NCBI RefSeq assembly: GCF_900103325.1
Contig: NZ_FMXM01000008.1
Coordinates: 62,001 to 126,000, forward strand
From: Mesorhizobium qingshengii
GTDB taxonomy: Bacteria; Pseudomonadota; Alphaproteobacteria; Rhizobiales; Rhizobiaceae
Length of the DNA: 64,000 bases
Direction: 5' to 3'
A model generated the notes under the pieces. That model was not told where the DNA came from. It saw only the letters and a list, made by a program, of their open reading frames with translations, and did no database searches. A program made the position numbers and the translations under genes. Of this stretch, positions 8,443 to 17,058 are shown in pieces; positions within the stretch are counted from its first letter, which is position 1; every line of letters starts with the position of its first letter.

Positions 8443-9498
8443 ATGAGCGCTCATAGCGAAGAGGCCCCCGAATTGATAGAGGACCAATTCATGGAGGCAG
8501 TACCCACCGTGCTGGTCGCGGGCGCGGATGCGGCCGGCCAGCGCCTCGACCAGTGGCTTGCGGCCAACCTCGGTCCGGACATGTCGCGCAGCCGCGTGCA
8601 GATGCTGATCAGGCAGGGCGCGGTCAAGGTCGACGGCAAGCCTGTCGAGGAGACCAAGCGCAAGATGACCGCGGGCGAAAGCGTGTCGGTCGCCATGCCG
8701 GAGCCGGAGCCGGCCGAGCCGCGAGGCGAAAACATCCCACTCGATGTGCTCTATGAGGACGATGAACTGATCGTCATCAACAAGCCGGCCGGGCTCGTCG
8801 TGCACCCCGGCGCCGGCAACTGGACCGGCACGCTGGTCAACGCGCTGATCCATCACTGCGGCGACAGCCTGTCGGGCATTGGCGGCGTGCGGCGGCCGGG
8901 CATCGTCCACCGCCTCGACAAGGAGACCAGCGGCGTCATGGTGGTCGCCAAGACCGACCGCGCCCACAAGTCGCTGTCCGAAGCCTTCGCCGATCACGGC
9001 CTGACCGGCGATCTCGAACGCGCCTATCTGGCGCTGGTCTGGGGCATCCCGCAGCGGCCGACGGGAACGGTCGACGCGCCGCTCGGCCGCGCCGCCGACC
9101 GGGTGCGCCGCGCCGTGGTGCCGGAAGGGCGCGACGATGCCCGCCATGCCGTCACCCACTTTGCCGTACAGGAGCGTTTCGGCGAGAAACAGCAGGAATT
9201 CGCCACGGCAAGCCTGGTCGAATGCCGGCTGGAGACCGGCCGCACCCACCAGATCCGCGTCCACATGGCGCATATCGGCCATCCGGTGATCGGTGATCCG
9301 GATTACGGCCAGGCGTTCCGCACCAAGGCCAATCGGCTGCCTGAACCGCTGAAAAGCCAGGTCAAGGCATTTTCCCGGCAAGCTTTGCATGCCTGGCTCC
9401 TTGCATTTCGTCACCCGGCTACCCATCTAACGATGAGGTTCGAGGCGCCGTTGCCGGGGGATATGGAGGAACTCGTCGGCGGCTTCCGCAAGCTTTGA
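8443..9498 (+). CDS. rluD: 23S rRNA pseudouridine synthase RluD-type
   Basis: This enzyme isomerises uridines in helix 69 of 23S rRNA. An S4 RNA-binding domain (residues about 20-90, GQRLDQWLA...RQGAVKVDG) is followed by the catalytic domain. That domain has the RluA-family motif HRLDKETSG, holding the catalytic aspartate, and the late motif TGRTHQIRVH. The length of 351 residues is normal. The start is uncertain: ATG at 8443 lacks a clear ribosome site, while the in-frame ATG at 8491 has AGAGGA upstream and would give 335 residues. In many alphaproteobacteria rluD precedes rpoH, as here. Confidence 0.92.
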   Translation: MSAHSEEAPELIEDQFMEAVPTVLVAGADAAGQRLDQWLAANLGPDMSRSRVQMLIRQGAVKVDGKPVEETKRKMTAGESVSVAMPEPEPAEPRGENIPLDVLYEDDELIVINKPAGLVVHPGAGNWTGTLVNALIHHCGDSLSGIGGVRRPGIVHRLDKETSGVMVVAKTDRAHKSLSEAFADHGLTGDLERAYLALVWGIPQRPTGTVDAPLGRAADRVRRAVVPEGRDDARHAVTHFAVQERFGEKQQEFATASLVECRLETGRTHQIRVHMAHIGHPVIGDPDYGQAFRTKANRLPEPLKSQVKAFSRQALHAWLLAFRHPATHLTMRFEAPLPGDMEELVGGFRKL

Positions 9499-9710
9499 GC
9501 CCCGTCAACAACACCCTTCAAGGCTAACCTTCAAAACCTGACCCGCATTGTTCACTTTGACGTGACACACTGTTTCGTGTTGAACAAACGCCTGTCTTTT
9601 CTGGTTTTGTTCCTGTATAACACCTGACGTCGCGAGCGAGCCTTTTGGTGCTCGTGTCACATGCCCGCCGCGTTTTGGGGGCATCACTCCAATAGAGAGG
9701 GGGCGCTATC
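9499..9710 (+). promoter_or_regulatory. rpoH upstream region with candidate -10 and inverted repeat
   Basis: These 212 bases are AT-richer than their surroundings. A TATAAC hexamer at 9616-9621 is a fair -10 candidate, but the -35 at standard spacing is poor. An inverted repeat with arms TGTTCA (9549) and TGAACA (9581) lies upstream. From the likely start to the ATG at 9711 there would be a leader of about 80 bases, long enough for the mRNA structure control known for rpoH in enteric bacteria. I could not fold it here. Confidence 0.4.
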
Positions 9711-10622
9711 ATGGCCCAGTCATTACCCAGTATCGTTTCCGGCGAAGGCGGCCTCAGCCGCTACCTGGAAGAAATCCGCCGCTTTCCAATGCTGCAGCCG
9801 CAGGAAGAGTACATGCTCGCCAAGCGTTACGCCGAGCATGAAGACACCACCGCGGCGCACAAGCTCGTCACCAGCCACCTCAGGCTCGTCGCCAAGATCG
9901 CCATGGGCTATCGCGGCTATGGCCTGCCGATCGGTGAGGTGATCTCGGAAGGCAATGTCGGCCTGATGCAGGCCGTCAAGAAATTCGAACCCGAGCGTGG
10001 CTTCCGCCTTGCGACCTATGCCATGTGGTGGATCAAGGCCTCGATCCAGGAGTACATCCTGCGCTCGTGGAGCCTGGTCAAGATGGGCACGACCGCCAAC
10101 CAGAAGCGTCTGTTCTTCAACCTGCGCAAGGTGAAGGGCAAGATCCAGGCGCTCGACGATGGCGACCTGAAGCCCGACCAGATCACCGAGATCGCCACCC
10201 GCCTCAACGTGTCCGAAGCCGAAGTGGTGTCGATGAACCGCCGCCTGTCGGGAGACGCCTCGCTCAACGCGCCGATCCGGGCGAGCGAAGGCGAGTCCGG
10301 CGAATGGCAGGACTGGCTGGTCGACGACCATGAAAGCCAGGAAGATATGCTGATCGAGCAGGACGAGCTGGAAAACCGGCGCGGTATGCTGTCGGGCGCT
10401 CTTGCCGTGCTCAACGAGCGTGAGCGGCGCATCTTCGAGGCCCGTCGCCTCGCCGAAGAGCCGCTGACACTGGAAGAGCTATCGGCGGAGTTCGACATCA
10501 GCCGCGAGCGCGTGCGCCAGATCGAGGTGCGCGCCTTCGAGAAGGTGCAGGACGCGGTCAAGGCCGCTGCCAAGCGCCAGACCCAGGCGTTGCGTACCAT
10601 CGAGGCACAGCCGGCGGCTTGA
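9711..10622 (+). CDS. rpoH: RNA polymerase sigma-32 factor (heat shock)
   Basis: This sigma factor directs RNA polymerase to heat-shock promoters. The 303-residue length is normal. Region 2 is seen as EGNVGLMQAVKKFEPERGFR and ATYAMWWIKASIQEY (residues about 80-125). The RpoH box QKRLFFNLRK follows at about 132. Region 4.2 is near residues 255-285 (LTLEELSAEFDISRERVRQI). The RpoH box separates it from RpoD and other group 3 factors. Rhizobia often carry two rpoH copies; whether this is the main one cannot be told here. A strong terminator follows. Confidence 0.97.
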   Translation: MAQSLPSIVSGEGGLSRYLEEIRRFPMLQPQEEYMLAKRYAEHEDTTAAHKLVTSHLRLVAKIAMGYRGYGLPIGEVISEGNVGLMQAVKKFEPERGFRLATYAMWWIKASIQEYILRSWSLVKMGTTANQKRLFFNLRKVKGKIQALDDGDLKPDQITEIATRLNVSEAEVVSMNRRLSGDASLNAPIRASEGESGEWQDWLVDDHESQEDMLIEQDELENRRGMLSGALAVLNERERRIFEARRLAEEPLTLEELSAEFDISRERVRQIEVRAFEKVQDAVKAAAKRQTQALRTIEAQPAA

Positions 10623-10649
10623 AGCCAGCTTCGGCAACGAAACAGAACG

Positions 10650-10679
10650 GCGGCGTCAGGAAACTGGCGCCGCTTTTTT
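10650..10679 (+). terminator. Rho-independent terminator of rpoH
   Basis: A 10-bp stem begins with GCGGCG and ends with CGCCGC. It contains one T-G pair, closes on a GAAA tetraloop and is followed by six T residues. It lies 28 bases after the rpoH stop. Confidence 0.93.
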
Positions 10680-10723
10680 GTGTCTTAGCGTCGGCGCCGT
10701 CGGTTGGCGAAGACGAGGCTACA

Positions 10724-10752
10724 GCCAATCTCCCCTTGCGGGGGAGATTGGC
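10724..10752. repeat. perfect intergenic palindrome
   Basis: The arms GCCAATCTCCCC and GGGGAGATTGGC pair perfectly around a five-base loop. There is no T run on either side, so it is a poor terminator. Palindromes of this composition are scattered between genes in Mesorhizobium. It lies between rpoH and the convergent hydrolase gene. Confidence 0.75.
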
Positions 10753-10773
10753 AGTTTCAGCAACGGCGCACCC

Positions 10774-11646
10774 TCAAAGCGAATCCAGCGGGAACTTCAG
10801 GTATCGCCTTCCATTGGCTTCCGGTTCCGGCAGCCGGCCGCCATTCATGTTGACCTGCAGCGCATGCAGGATCAGCCTCGGCATCGGCAGCGTCCTGTCG
10901 CGGGCTTCGCGCAGGGCGACGAAATCGGCCTCGGTACGCGCGGCAACGAGGTGGATGTTGGTGGCCTTCTGTATCGCGATCGTGCTTTCCCACAAGGGTT
11001 CGCGCCCACCGGCCTGATAGTCGTGGCCGACGAAGACGCGCGTCTCGTCCGGCAACGCCAGGATGTCCTGGATCGAGTGCCAGAGCCGCGCGGCGCTTCC
11101 GCCGGGAAAATCCGCTCTCGCCGTGCCGCTGTCGGGCATGAACAGCGTATCGTGGACGAAGGCGGCATCCCCGACCACATAGGTGATCGAAGCCAGCGTG
11201 TGCCCGGGTGAGAAAAGCACCTTGACTGGAACGGTTCCGATCCGGAACGTCTCGCCCTCCCCGAACAGCCTGTCCCATTGCGAGCCGTCGGCGGGAAAAT
11301 CCGGCCAGTTGTAGATCGCCTTCCATAGTTTCTGGACTTCGACGACCCTGTCGCCGATGGCGGTGAGTGCCCCGGTCTTCTGCTTCAGGTAATGCGCCGC
11401 CGAGAAATGATCCGCATGCGGATGGGTGTCGAGGATCCACTCGAGTTCGAGCCCGTTGTCCCGGATGAAATCGAGCAAGGCGTCTGCGTTCTTCGTACCG
11501 GTCGCACCGGACTTCTCGTCGAAATCGAGGATCGGATCGATGATGGCGCATCGCTTCGTCGCCTGGTCGGCGACGACATACTGGATGGCCCCGGTCGGCT
11601 TGTCATAGAAGCCGCTGACCTGCGGCCTGGCCAAAGCTACGTCCAA
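10774..11646 (-). CDS. metallo-beta-lactamase-fold hydrolase (ETHE1/Blh-like, possible persulfide dioxygenase)
   Basis: The 290-residue protein has the metal motif THPHADH (HxHxDH), the next ligand in SPGHTLAS and a later histidine in VGHDYQAGG. The order and spacing fit the ETHE1/Blh persulfide dioxygenase subgroup, which oxidises glutathione persulfide in sulfide detoxification. In rhizobia such genes often sit with bigR, but no bigR is adjacent. The start was set at TTG 11646 behind GGGGAAG; TTG at 11634 is an alternative. The frame stays open to 11856 only because it crosses a dispersed repeat, and that extension is rejected. Confidence 0.85.
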   Translation of the reverse strand: MDVALARPQVSGFYDKPTGAIQYVVADQATKRCAIIDPILDFDEKSGATGTKNADALLDFIRDNGLELEWILDTHPHADHFSAAHYLKQKTGALTAIGDRVVEVQKLWKAIYNWPDFPADGSQWDRLFGEGETFRIGTVPVKVLFSPGHTLASITYVVGDAAFVHDTLFMPDSGTARADFPGGSAARLWHSIQDILALPDETRVFVGHDYQAGGREPLWESTIAIQKATNIHLVAARTEADFVALREARDRTLPMPRLILHALQVNMNGGRLPEPEANGRRYLKFPLDSL

Positions 11647-11670
11647 TTTCGGCTTCCCCAAACCCCTGAA

Positions 11671-11769
11671 GCAATTCCTGGAAAAGCGGGACACGGTTTC
11701 CCGTCCGGAATTGCGTCGAAACAACGGGTTAGAGTGGTTCCACGTTTCCGTGAAACGATGGACCGCTCC
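11671..11769. repeat. dispersed intergenic repeat, family A, copy 1
   Basis: This copy matches 61113-61241 (opposite orientation) and the decayed copy at 58289-58348. Shared blocks in order are GCAATTCC, GGAAAAG, ACGGTTT, GGAATTGCGTC, GTTAGAG and CGTTTCCGTGAAACG. The last block is itself a palindrome around TTTCCGTGAAA. It lies directly upstream of the hydrolase gene and may contribute its leader. Confidence 0.85.
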
Positions 11770-11890
11770 AGCCGACAGGAATGATTTTCTCTGGCGGCAC
11801 CCGAGAGGAGCATGGTTGTCCACTCGGGTGGCCCAGTCAAGCATCCCTTGGCTCACAAGGGCAAGAAAGCCAAAAATCGTTCCGATGCGC

Positions 11891-12550
11891 TCAGGCGGAC
11901 GGCTGCTTGGTCTTCCTGAGATAGGGCAGGATGGTCTCGAAGGCGCCGAAACGCTTGATGGCGTCCTCGTTGGAAACGGCGGCGGTGATGATGACGTCCT
12001 CGCCCTGCTTCCAGTTTGCCGGCGTCGCCACCTGGTGCTTGGCGGTCAGCTGCATGGAATCGACCGCGCGCAGGATTTCGTCGAAGTTGCGGCCCGTGGT
12101 CATCGGGTAGGTCAGCACCAGCTTGACCTTCTTGTCCGGCCCGATGACGTAGACCGAGCGCACGGTGGCGTTGTCGGCGGGCGTGCGGCCTTCCGAAGTC
12201 TCGCCGGCACCGGCGGGCAGCATGTCGTAGAGCTTGGCGACCTTGAGGTCCTTGTCGCCGATCAGCGGGTAGTGCACCGAATGGCCGGTCGCCGTCTTGA
12301 TGTCGGCCTGCCACTTGTCGTGGCTCGCAACCGGATCGACGGAGATGCCGATGATCTTGACGTTGCGCTTCTTGAATTCGCCTTCCAGCCCGGCCATCGT
12401 GCCAAGCTCGGTCGTGCAGACCGGCGTGAAGTTCTTCGGGTGGCTGAACAGGATCGCCCAGCCGTCGCCGATCCATTCGTGGAACTTGATCGTCCCTTGC
12501 GTGGTCTCGGCGGTGAAATCCGGTGCGATGTCGTTGATACGAAGGCTCAT
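11891..12550 (-). CDS. 1-Cys peroxiredoxin (Prx6 type)
   Basis: This enzyme reduces hydrogen peroxide and alkyl peroxides in the cytoplasm. The peroxidatic cysteine lies in FTPVCTTE near residue 46, in the usual first-helix setting (SHPKNFTPVCTTELG). No resolving cysteine is seen at the C-terminus, and the long C-terminal domain with KQGEDVIIT is typical of the Prx6 subgroup. The length of 219 residues is normal. The ATG at 12550 has AGGGG upstream. It is a single gene 244 bases downstream of the hydrolase. Confidence 0.93.
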   Translation of the reverse strand: MSLRINDIAPDFTAETTQGTIKFHEWIGDGWAILFSHPKNFTPVCTTELGTMAGLEGEFKKRNVKIIGISVDPVASHDKWQADIKTATGHSVHYPLIGDKDLKVAKLYDMLPAGAGETSEGRTPADNATVRSVYVIGPDKKVKLVLTYPMTTGRNFDEILRAVDSMQLTAKHQVATPANWKQGEDVIITAAVSNEDAIKRFGAFETILPYLRKTKQPSA

Positions 12551-12713
12551 GGTCCCTACCCCTGTGAAATGCCGCCGGCTGGCGGGTTCGGACCCTTTTA
12601 CCACTCCGGCGGCGACCTTCAAACGCCGCAGCCGCCGGCAGCGACGCGGCCCGCGAAAAATTTTCGCCTTTTGCTGGAGAATGCGGAAATTTACCTGCCG
12701 GCAGCGATGAAGC

Positions 12714-13076
12714 CTAGGACTTCACGGCCAGCGTCGTCGTCAGGTCTTCCATCCGCTGCGCCAGCGCGCCGAGCGCATTGGTCAGCACGCTGTCGTTCTT
12801 GTCGGCCTTGGTCAGCGCGTCATCGCGCGTCTTGCGCAGTGTCAGCACTTCGCTTTCCATGCCCTTGACGCGCTTCTGGAGCTCGGAGAGTTCGTCCATC
12901 ACCATGATGCCGGCCATCACGGTCAGCCGCTGGTCGCCGATCTCGCCAAAAGAGTCCTTCAGATGCGAGACGTAGCGGTCGAAGCGTTCGGCCAAGTCGA
13001 TCAGGTGCTCTTCCTGGCCTTCGTCGCAGGCCATCCGATACTGCTTGCCGTCGATTGAAACCGTGACCTGTGCCAT
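12714..13076 (-). CDS. zapA: cell division protein ZapA
   Basis: ZapA binds FtsZ and bundles its filaments at the division site. The 120-residue protein starts with the family signature VTVSIDGKQYRMACDEGQE. It then has LAERFDRYV, the helical stretch RLTVMAGIMVMDEL and a coiled-coil C-terminus. It lies 19 bases after the DUF4164 gene and is probably co-transcribed. I looked for a 6S RNA downstream, where some proteobacteria carry it, and saw none. Confidence 0.93.
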   Translation of the reverse strand: MAQVTVSIDGKQYRMACDEGQEEHLIDLAERFDRYVSHLKDSFGEIGDQRLTVMAGIMVMDELSELQKRVKGMESEVLTLRKTRDDALTKADKNDSVLTNALGALAQRMEDLTTTLAVKS

Positions 13077-13095
13077 TGGCCTACCTGTCCAGCCC

Positions 13096-13368
13096 CTACC
13101 TGTCCAACACGGCGCGGATGGTTTCCATGGCGGTCACCAGCCGTCGCGACACTTCCTTGTTGGCGTCTTCCAGCCGCTCGGCGCGCGCTTCGGAATTGTC
13201 GAGTTCCTGTGCCAGCCGGGAGCGGTCGGCATTCATCCGCTGCACCTCGGCCTCGGCTTCCGAGTAGTCGCGTTCGTGCTCGAGCTTGGCCGCGACGGCA
13301 TTTTCCAGGCCCTCGATGGCTTTACCCAGCCTGGCGATCACTTCCTTGAGCGTGGCTTCCCCGGTCAT
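13096..13368 (-). CDS. DUF4164 coiled-coil protein
   Basis: A 90-residue, highly charged, almost entirely helical protein with heptad patterning (EAEAEVQRMNADRSRLAQEL). In alphaproteobacteria DUF4164 proteins are found directly upstream of zapA. A role with ZapA in division is inferred from that neighbourhood only. The ATG at 13368 is used; an ATG at 13395 in the same frame would add nine residues. Confidence 0.8.
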   Translation of the reverse strand: MTGEATLKEVIARLGKAIEGLENAVAAKLEHERDYSEAEAEVQRMNADRSRLAQELDNSEARAERLEDANKEVSRRLVTAMETIRAVLDR

Positions 13369-13543
13369 GGCTTCGTCCTGTGCCCTGCCCATCACCGAAT
13401 CGTTCGCGTTCAGAACGCGTTATGTGAGAAACATTAGGCACCGGGTGAAGGCAACGTCAACAAAGCTCTCGCGACTGTCCCCCGCTAACGCTAATGTAGA
13501 CCCGCCAGCGGCATTCCAAGGCCGGCAAATGCGCACCGGTTTG

Positions 13544-13571
13544 TTGACTAAAAGCCCGCGCCTGCTATGTG
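13544..13571 (+). promoter_or_regulatory. candidate sigma-70 promoter of tkt
   Basis: TTGACT (13544) and TATGTG (13566) are separated by 16 bases, in the gap between the divergent DUF4164 gene and tkt. The -35 is good and the -10 is mediocre. No other pair in the gap is better. Confidence 0.4.
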
Positions 13572-13628
13572 TCGCGCACCCCTTTCAAGGCCTCTCCCAA
13601 GGCCCCAAACCCCCACCCCGGAGGTACC

Positions 13629-15620
13629 ATGACGTCGCGTGAACAACATGACCGGATGGCCAATGCGATCCGTTTTCTCTCCATGGACGCCGTCGAGAAG
13701 GCAAATTCCGGCCATCCCGGTCTGCCCATGGGCTGCGCCGACATCGCCACGGTGCTGTTCACGCGCTTCCTGAAATATGATCCCAAGGCCCCGCACTGGG
13801 CCGACCGCGACCGCTTCATCCTGTCGGCCGGCCACGGTTCGATGCTGCTCTATTCGCTGCTGCATCTGACCGGCTACGAGGACATGACCCTCGACCAGAT
13901 CAAGCATTTCCGCCAGTTGGGCTCGAAGACCGCCGGCCACCCCGAATACGGCCATGCCACCGGCATCGAGACGACGACCGGCCCGCTCGGCCAGGGTCTC
14001 GCCAATTCGGTCGGCTTCGCGCTCGGCGAGCGCATCATGAACGCCGCCTTCGGCAACGACCTCGTCGATCACTATACTTATGTGCTGGCCGGCGACGGCT
14101 GCCTGATGGAAGGCGTTTCCCAGGAAGCCATCGCGCTTGCCGGCCACCTCAAGCTCAACAAGCTGATCGTCTTCTGGGACAACAACAACATCTCGATCGA
14201 CGGCCCGGTCTCGCTTGCCGACAATACCGACCAGGTTGCCCGCTTCCAGGCCTCCGGCTGGAACGCCAGCCATATCGACGGCACGGATCCGGAGGCGATC
14301 GCCTATGCCATCGAAGCCGCCCGCCACTCCGACAAGCCGACGATGATCGCCTGCAAGACCACCATCGGCTTCGGCGCGCCGACCAAGGCCGGCACCAACA
14401 AGGCGCATGGTTCACCGCTCGGCGCCGACGAGATCGCCGGTGCGCGCAAGTTCTTCAACTGGGATTCGCCGCCTTTCGAGATTCCGGCCGACATCCTCGA
14501 CGCCTGGCGCACCGCCGGCAAGGCCGGCGTCAAGGCCCGCACCGACTGGGAAGGCCGCCTCGCCAAGGCCGAACCAAAGCTGAAGGCCGAGTTCGAGCGT
14601 CGGCTCGCCGGCAAGCTGCCGTCCAATTTCGACGCCGTCATCGCCGACTACAAGAAGAAGCTCTCGGCCGACAAGCCGAAGGTCGCCACCCGCAAATCGT
14701 CCGAGATGGCGCTGGAAGTCATCAACGGCGCCGTGCCCGAGACGATCGGCGGCTCCGCCGACCTGACCGGCTCCAACAACACCAAGACCAGCCAGACCAA
14801 GAACATCACATCAGACGACTATGGCCAGCGCTATGTCCACTACGGCATCCGCGAGCATGGCATGGCCGCCGCGCTCAACGGCTTGACCCTGCATGGCGGC
14901 CTCATCGCCTATGGCGGCACCTTCATGTGCTTCTCCGACTATGCTCGTCCGTCGATGCGGTTGGCCTCGCTGATGGGCATCCGCTCGATCTTCGTCATGA
15001 CCCATGATTCCATTGGTCTGGGCGAAGACGGCCCGACCCACCAGCCGGTCGAGCACCTGGCGGCACTGCGCGCCATTCCCAACCACAATGTCTTCCGTCC
15101 GGCCGACGCGGTCGAGACCGCCGAGTGCTGGCAGATCGCGCTCGAGTCGGAAAAGACCCCGTCCACGCTGGCGCTGACCCGCCAGAACCTGCCGACGGTA
15201 CGCACCGAATTCGTTGCCAAGAACCTGAGCAGCCAGGGCGCCTATGAGCTGGCCGCAGCCAGCGGCGAAGCGGCGGTGACGATCTTCGCCACCGGCTCCG
15301 AGGTCGAGATCGCGCTTGCTGCCCGCGAGCTGCTGGAAAAGCACGGCCACCCGACCCGCGTCGTGTCGGTGCCCTGCTTCGAACTGTTCGACCAACAGAG
15401 CGACGACTATCGCAGGAAGATGATCGGCAACGCGCCGGTGAAGATGGCGATCGAAGCCGGCATCCGCCAGGGCTGGGATCATCTCATCGGCTCCGACGGC
15501 ATCTTCGTCGGCATGACCGGCTTCGGCGCCTCGGGTACGATCGAACAGCTTTATCCGCATTTCGGCATCACCGCCGAAGCGGCGGCCAAGGCGGCGGAAG
15601 CCCGCCTGCACGGCAAGTAA
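13629..15620 (+). CDS. tkt: transketolase
   Basis: Transketolase moves two-carbon units between ketoses and aldoses in the pentose phosphate pathway, using thiamine diphosphate. The 663-residue length is standard. The thiamine-binding GDGCLMEG motif lies near residue 155, the start [20 protein letters not shown] is typical, and the pyrimidine domain holds [15 protein letters not shown] near residue 463. The ATG at 13629 has CGGAGG upstream; 20 further open codons upstream lack one. It heads the order tkt-gap-antiporter-pgk-aldolase that is known in rhizobia. Confidence 0.97.
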   Translation: MTSREQHDRMANAIRFLSMDAVEKANSGHPGLPMGCADIATVLFTRFLKYDPKAPHWADRDRFILSAGHGSMLLYSLLHLTGYEDMTLDQIKHFRQLGSKTAGHPEYGHATGIETTTGPLGQGLANSVGFALGERIMNAAFGNDLVDHYTYVLAGDGCLMEGVSQEAIALAGHLKLNKLIVFWDNNNISIDGPVSLADNTDQVARFQASGWNASHIDGTDPEAIAYAIEAARHSDKPTMIACKTTIGFGAPTKAGTNKAHGSPLGADEIAGARKFFNWDSPPFEIPADILDAWRTAGKAGVKARTDWEGRLAKAEPKLKAEFERRLAGKLPSNFDAVIADYKKKLSADKPKVATRKSSEMALEVINGAVPETIGGSADLTGSNNTKTSQTKNITSDDYGQRYVHYGIREHGMAAALNGLTLHGGLIAYGGTFMCFSDYARPSMRLASLMGIRSIFVMTHDSIGLGEDGPTHQPVEHLAALRAIPNHNVFRPADAVETAECWQIALESEKTPSTLALTRQNLPTVRTEFVAKNLSSQGAYELAAASGEAAVTIFATGSEVEIALAARELLEKHGHPTRVVSVPCFELFDQQSDDYRRKMIGNAPVKMAIEAGIRQGWDHLIGSDGIFVGMTGFGASGTIEQLYPHFGITAEAAAKAAEARLHGK

Positions 15621-15626
15621 GGCCCA

Positions 15627-15673
15627 TGCATGTCGCCCAAAAGTGTATCGCGGTTTTGGGATAACGACATGCA
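15627..15673. repeat. dispersed intergenic palindrome, family B, copy 1
   Basis: The outer arms TGCATGTCG and CGACATGCA are perfect, and the inner arms CCCAAAA and TTTTGGG pair as well. A second copy with the same outer arms, apart from one base, is at 25976-26022. Both are followed by an A-rich stretch. It lies between tkt and gap. Confidence 0.85.
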
Positions 15674-15686
15674 CGAACAAAAATGC

Positions 15687-15719
15687 TCCCGCGAAATCGC
15701 GCACAGCGGTTTCGCGGGA
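15687..15719. repeat. inverted repeat between tkt and gap
   Basis: The arms TCCCGCGAAA and TTTCGCGGGA are perfect around a 13-base loop. No T run follows. It could be an operator, an attenuating hairpin or part of the repeat B unit next to it. Confidence 0.6.
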
Positions 15720-15741
15720 CTGGCCCAACCTAATCGATTTA

Positions 15742-15765
15742 AATCCAGGCCGCAGCGGCTGGATT
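15742..15765 (+). promoter_or_regulatory. hairpin upstream of gap
   Basis: AATCCAG pairs with CTGGATT, and inner CCGC pairs with GCGG across one bulged G; TTCTTT follows. It may be a weak terminator for tkt or a leader structure for gap, which starts 68 bases later. Confidence 0.4.
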
Positions 15766-15832
15766 CTTTGCCCGTCCGCCGCTATGAAGCTGCGGACCAA
15801 TCATCTGCCTTCCAGCTCCCAGGGAGAGAAAA

Positions 15833-16843
15833 ATGACCGTCAGAGTTGCCATCAACGGATTCGGCCGCATCGGCCGCAACATCCTGCGCGCCATCCATGA
15901 ATCCGGCCGCAAGGACATCGACGTCGTCGCCGTCAACGATCTCGGCCCGGTCGAGACCAACGCCCACCTCTTGCGCTTCGACAGCGTGCACGGCCGCTTC
16001 CCGCATGAGGTTTCGGTTTCCGGCGACCAGATCACCGTCGGCAAGGAGAAGTTCAAGGTCACCGCCATCAAGGATCCGACGCAGTTGCCGTGGAAGGAAC
16101 TGGGCGTCGACATCGCGCTTGAATGCACCGGCATCTTCACCGCCCGCGACAAGGCCGCCGCGCACCTGACCGCCGGCGCCAAGCGCGTGCTTGTCTCGGC
16201 TCCGTCGGACGGCGCCGACCTCACGGTCGTCTACGGCATCAACCACGACAAGCTGACCAAGGACCACATCGTCATCTCGAATGCCTCCTGCACCACCAAC
16301 TGCCTGGCGCCGCTGGCCGCCGTGCTGCACGAGACGGTCGGCATCGAAAGAGGCATGATGACGACGATCCATTCCTACACCGGCGACCAGCCGACGCTGG
16401 ACACCATGCACAAGGATCTCTACCGCGCCCGCGCCGCCGCCCTGTCGCAGATCCCGACCTCGACCGGTGCCGCCAAGGCGATTGGCCTGGTCCTGCCCGA
16501 TCTCAAGGGCAAGCTCGACGGCATCTCGATCCGCGTGCCGACCCCGAATGTCTCGGTCGTCGACTTCAAGTTCATCGCCAAGCGGTCGACCACCGTCCAG
16601 GAGATCAACGAGGCCGTGATCGCCGCTTCCAACGGCAAGCTGAAGGGCATTCTCGGCGTCACCCATCACCCGAACGTGTCGATCGACTTCAACCACGATC
16701 CGCGTTCCTCGATCATGGCGCTCGACCAGACCAAGGTGATGGACGGCAACTTCGTATCGGTGCTGTCCTGGTACGACAATGAATGGGGTTTTTCCAACCG
16801 CATGTCCGACACGTCGGTCGCCTTCGGCAAGACCATCGCCTGA
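15833..16843 (+). CDS. gap: glyceraldehyde-3-phosphate dehydrogenase
   Basis: This enzyme oxidises glyceraldehyde 3-phosphate with phosphate and NAD in glycolysis and gluconeogenesis. The Rossmann start [14 protein letters not shown] is at residues 3-16. The catalytic cysteine is in [13 protein letters not shown] near residue 153. The [10 protein letters not shown] motif is near the C-terminus. The length of 336 residues is normal. AGGGAGAG precedes the ATG. A strong terminator follows, so gap can form its own transcription unit. Confidence 0.98.
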   Translation: MTVRVAINGFGRIGRNILRAIHESGRKDIDVVAVNDLGPVETNAHLLRFDSVHGRFPHEVSVSGDQITVGKEKFKVTAIKDPTQLPWKELGVDIALECTGIFTARDKAAAHLTAGAKRVLVSAPSDGADLTVVYGINHDKLTKDHIVISNASCTTNCLAPLAAVLHETVGIERGMMTTIHSYTGDQPTLDTMHKDLYRARAAALSQIPTSTGAAKAIGLVLPDLKGKLDGISIRVPTPNVSVVDFKFIAKRSTTVQEINEAVIAASNGKLKGILGVTHHPNVSIDFNHDPRSSIMALDQTKVMDGNFVSVLSWYDNEWGFSNRMSDTSVAFGKTIA

Positions 16844-16870
16844 TCGCGGACCCTACTTTTCGAGATCTCG

Positions 16871-16897
16871 AACGCCCGGCTTTGTCCGGGCGTTTTT
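16871..16897 (+). terminator. Rho-independent terminator of gap
   Basis: The stem AACGCCCGG/CCGGGCGTT closes on a loop of about six bases and runs into a tract of five T residues, 27 bases after the gap stop. Confidence 0.93.
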
Positions 16898-17058
16898 CAT
16901 GAGAATGAGGGTCACTTTCCCGATTTGTGTCCCGAGCGCCAAAACACCCGAAAATCAGCATAGGTCAAAATGCCACCCCACCGCCTTGCACTGGTCACGT
17001 CTTCGCCCCACTCTCCCGTAAACCAGGAGACAGACGAATTTGAGGGGCTGATTTTCGG

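Noticed and set aside
8278..9426. Minus-strand 382-codon frame across rluD
   Set aside because: Antisense shadow of rluD, without motif or ribosome site.
11647..11856. N-terminal extension of the metallo-beta-lactamase gene
   Set aside because: The added codons translate repeat A and have no ribosome site; the fold begins after TTG 11646.
12551..12713. Possible 6S RNA downstream of zapA
   Set aside because: The gap is only 163 bases and shows no long closing stem with a central bubble.
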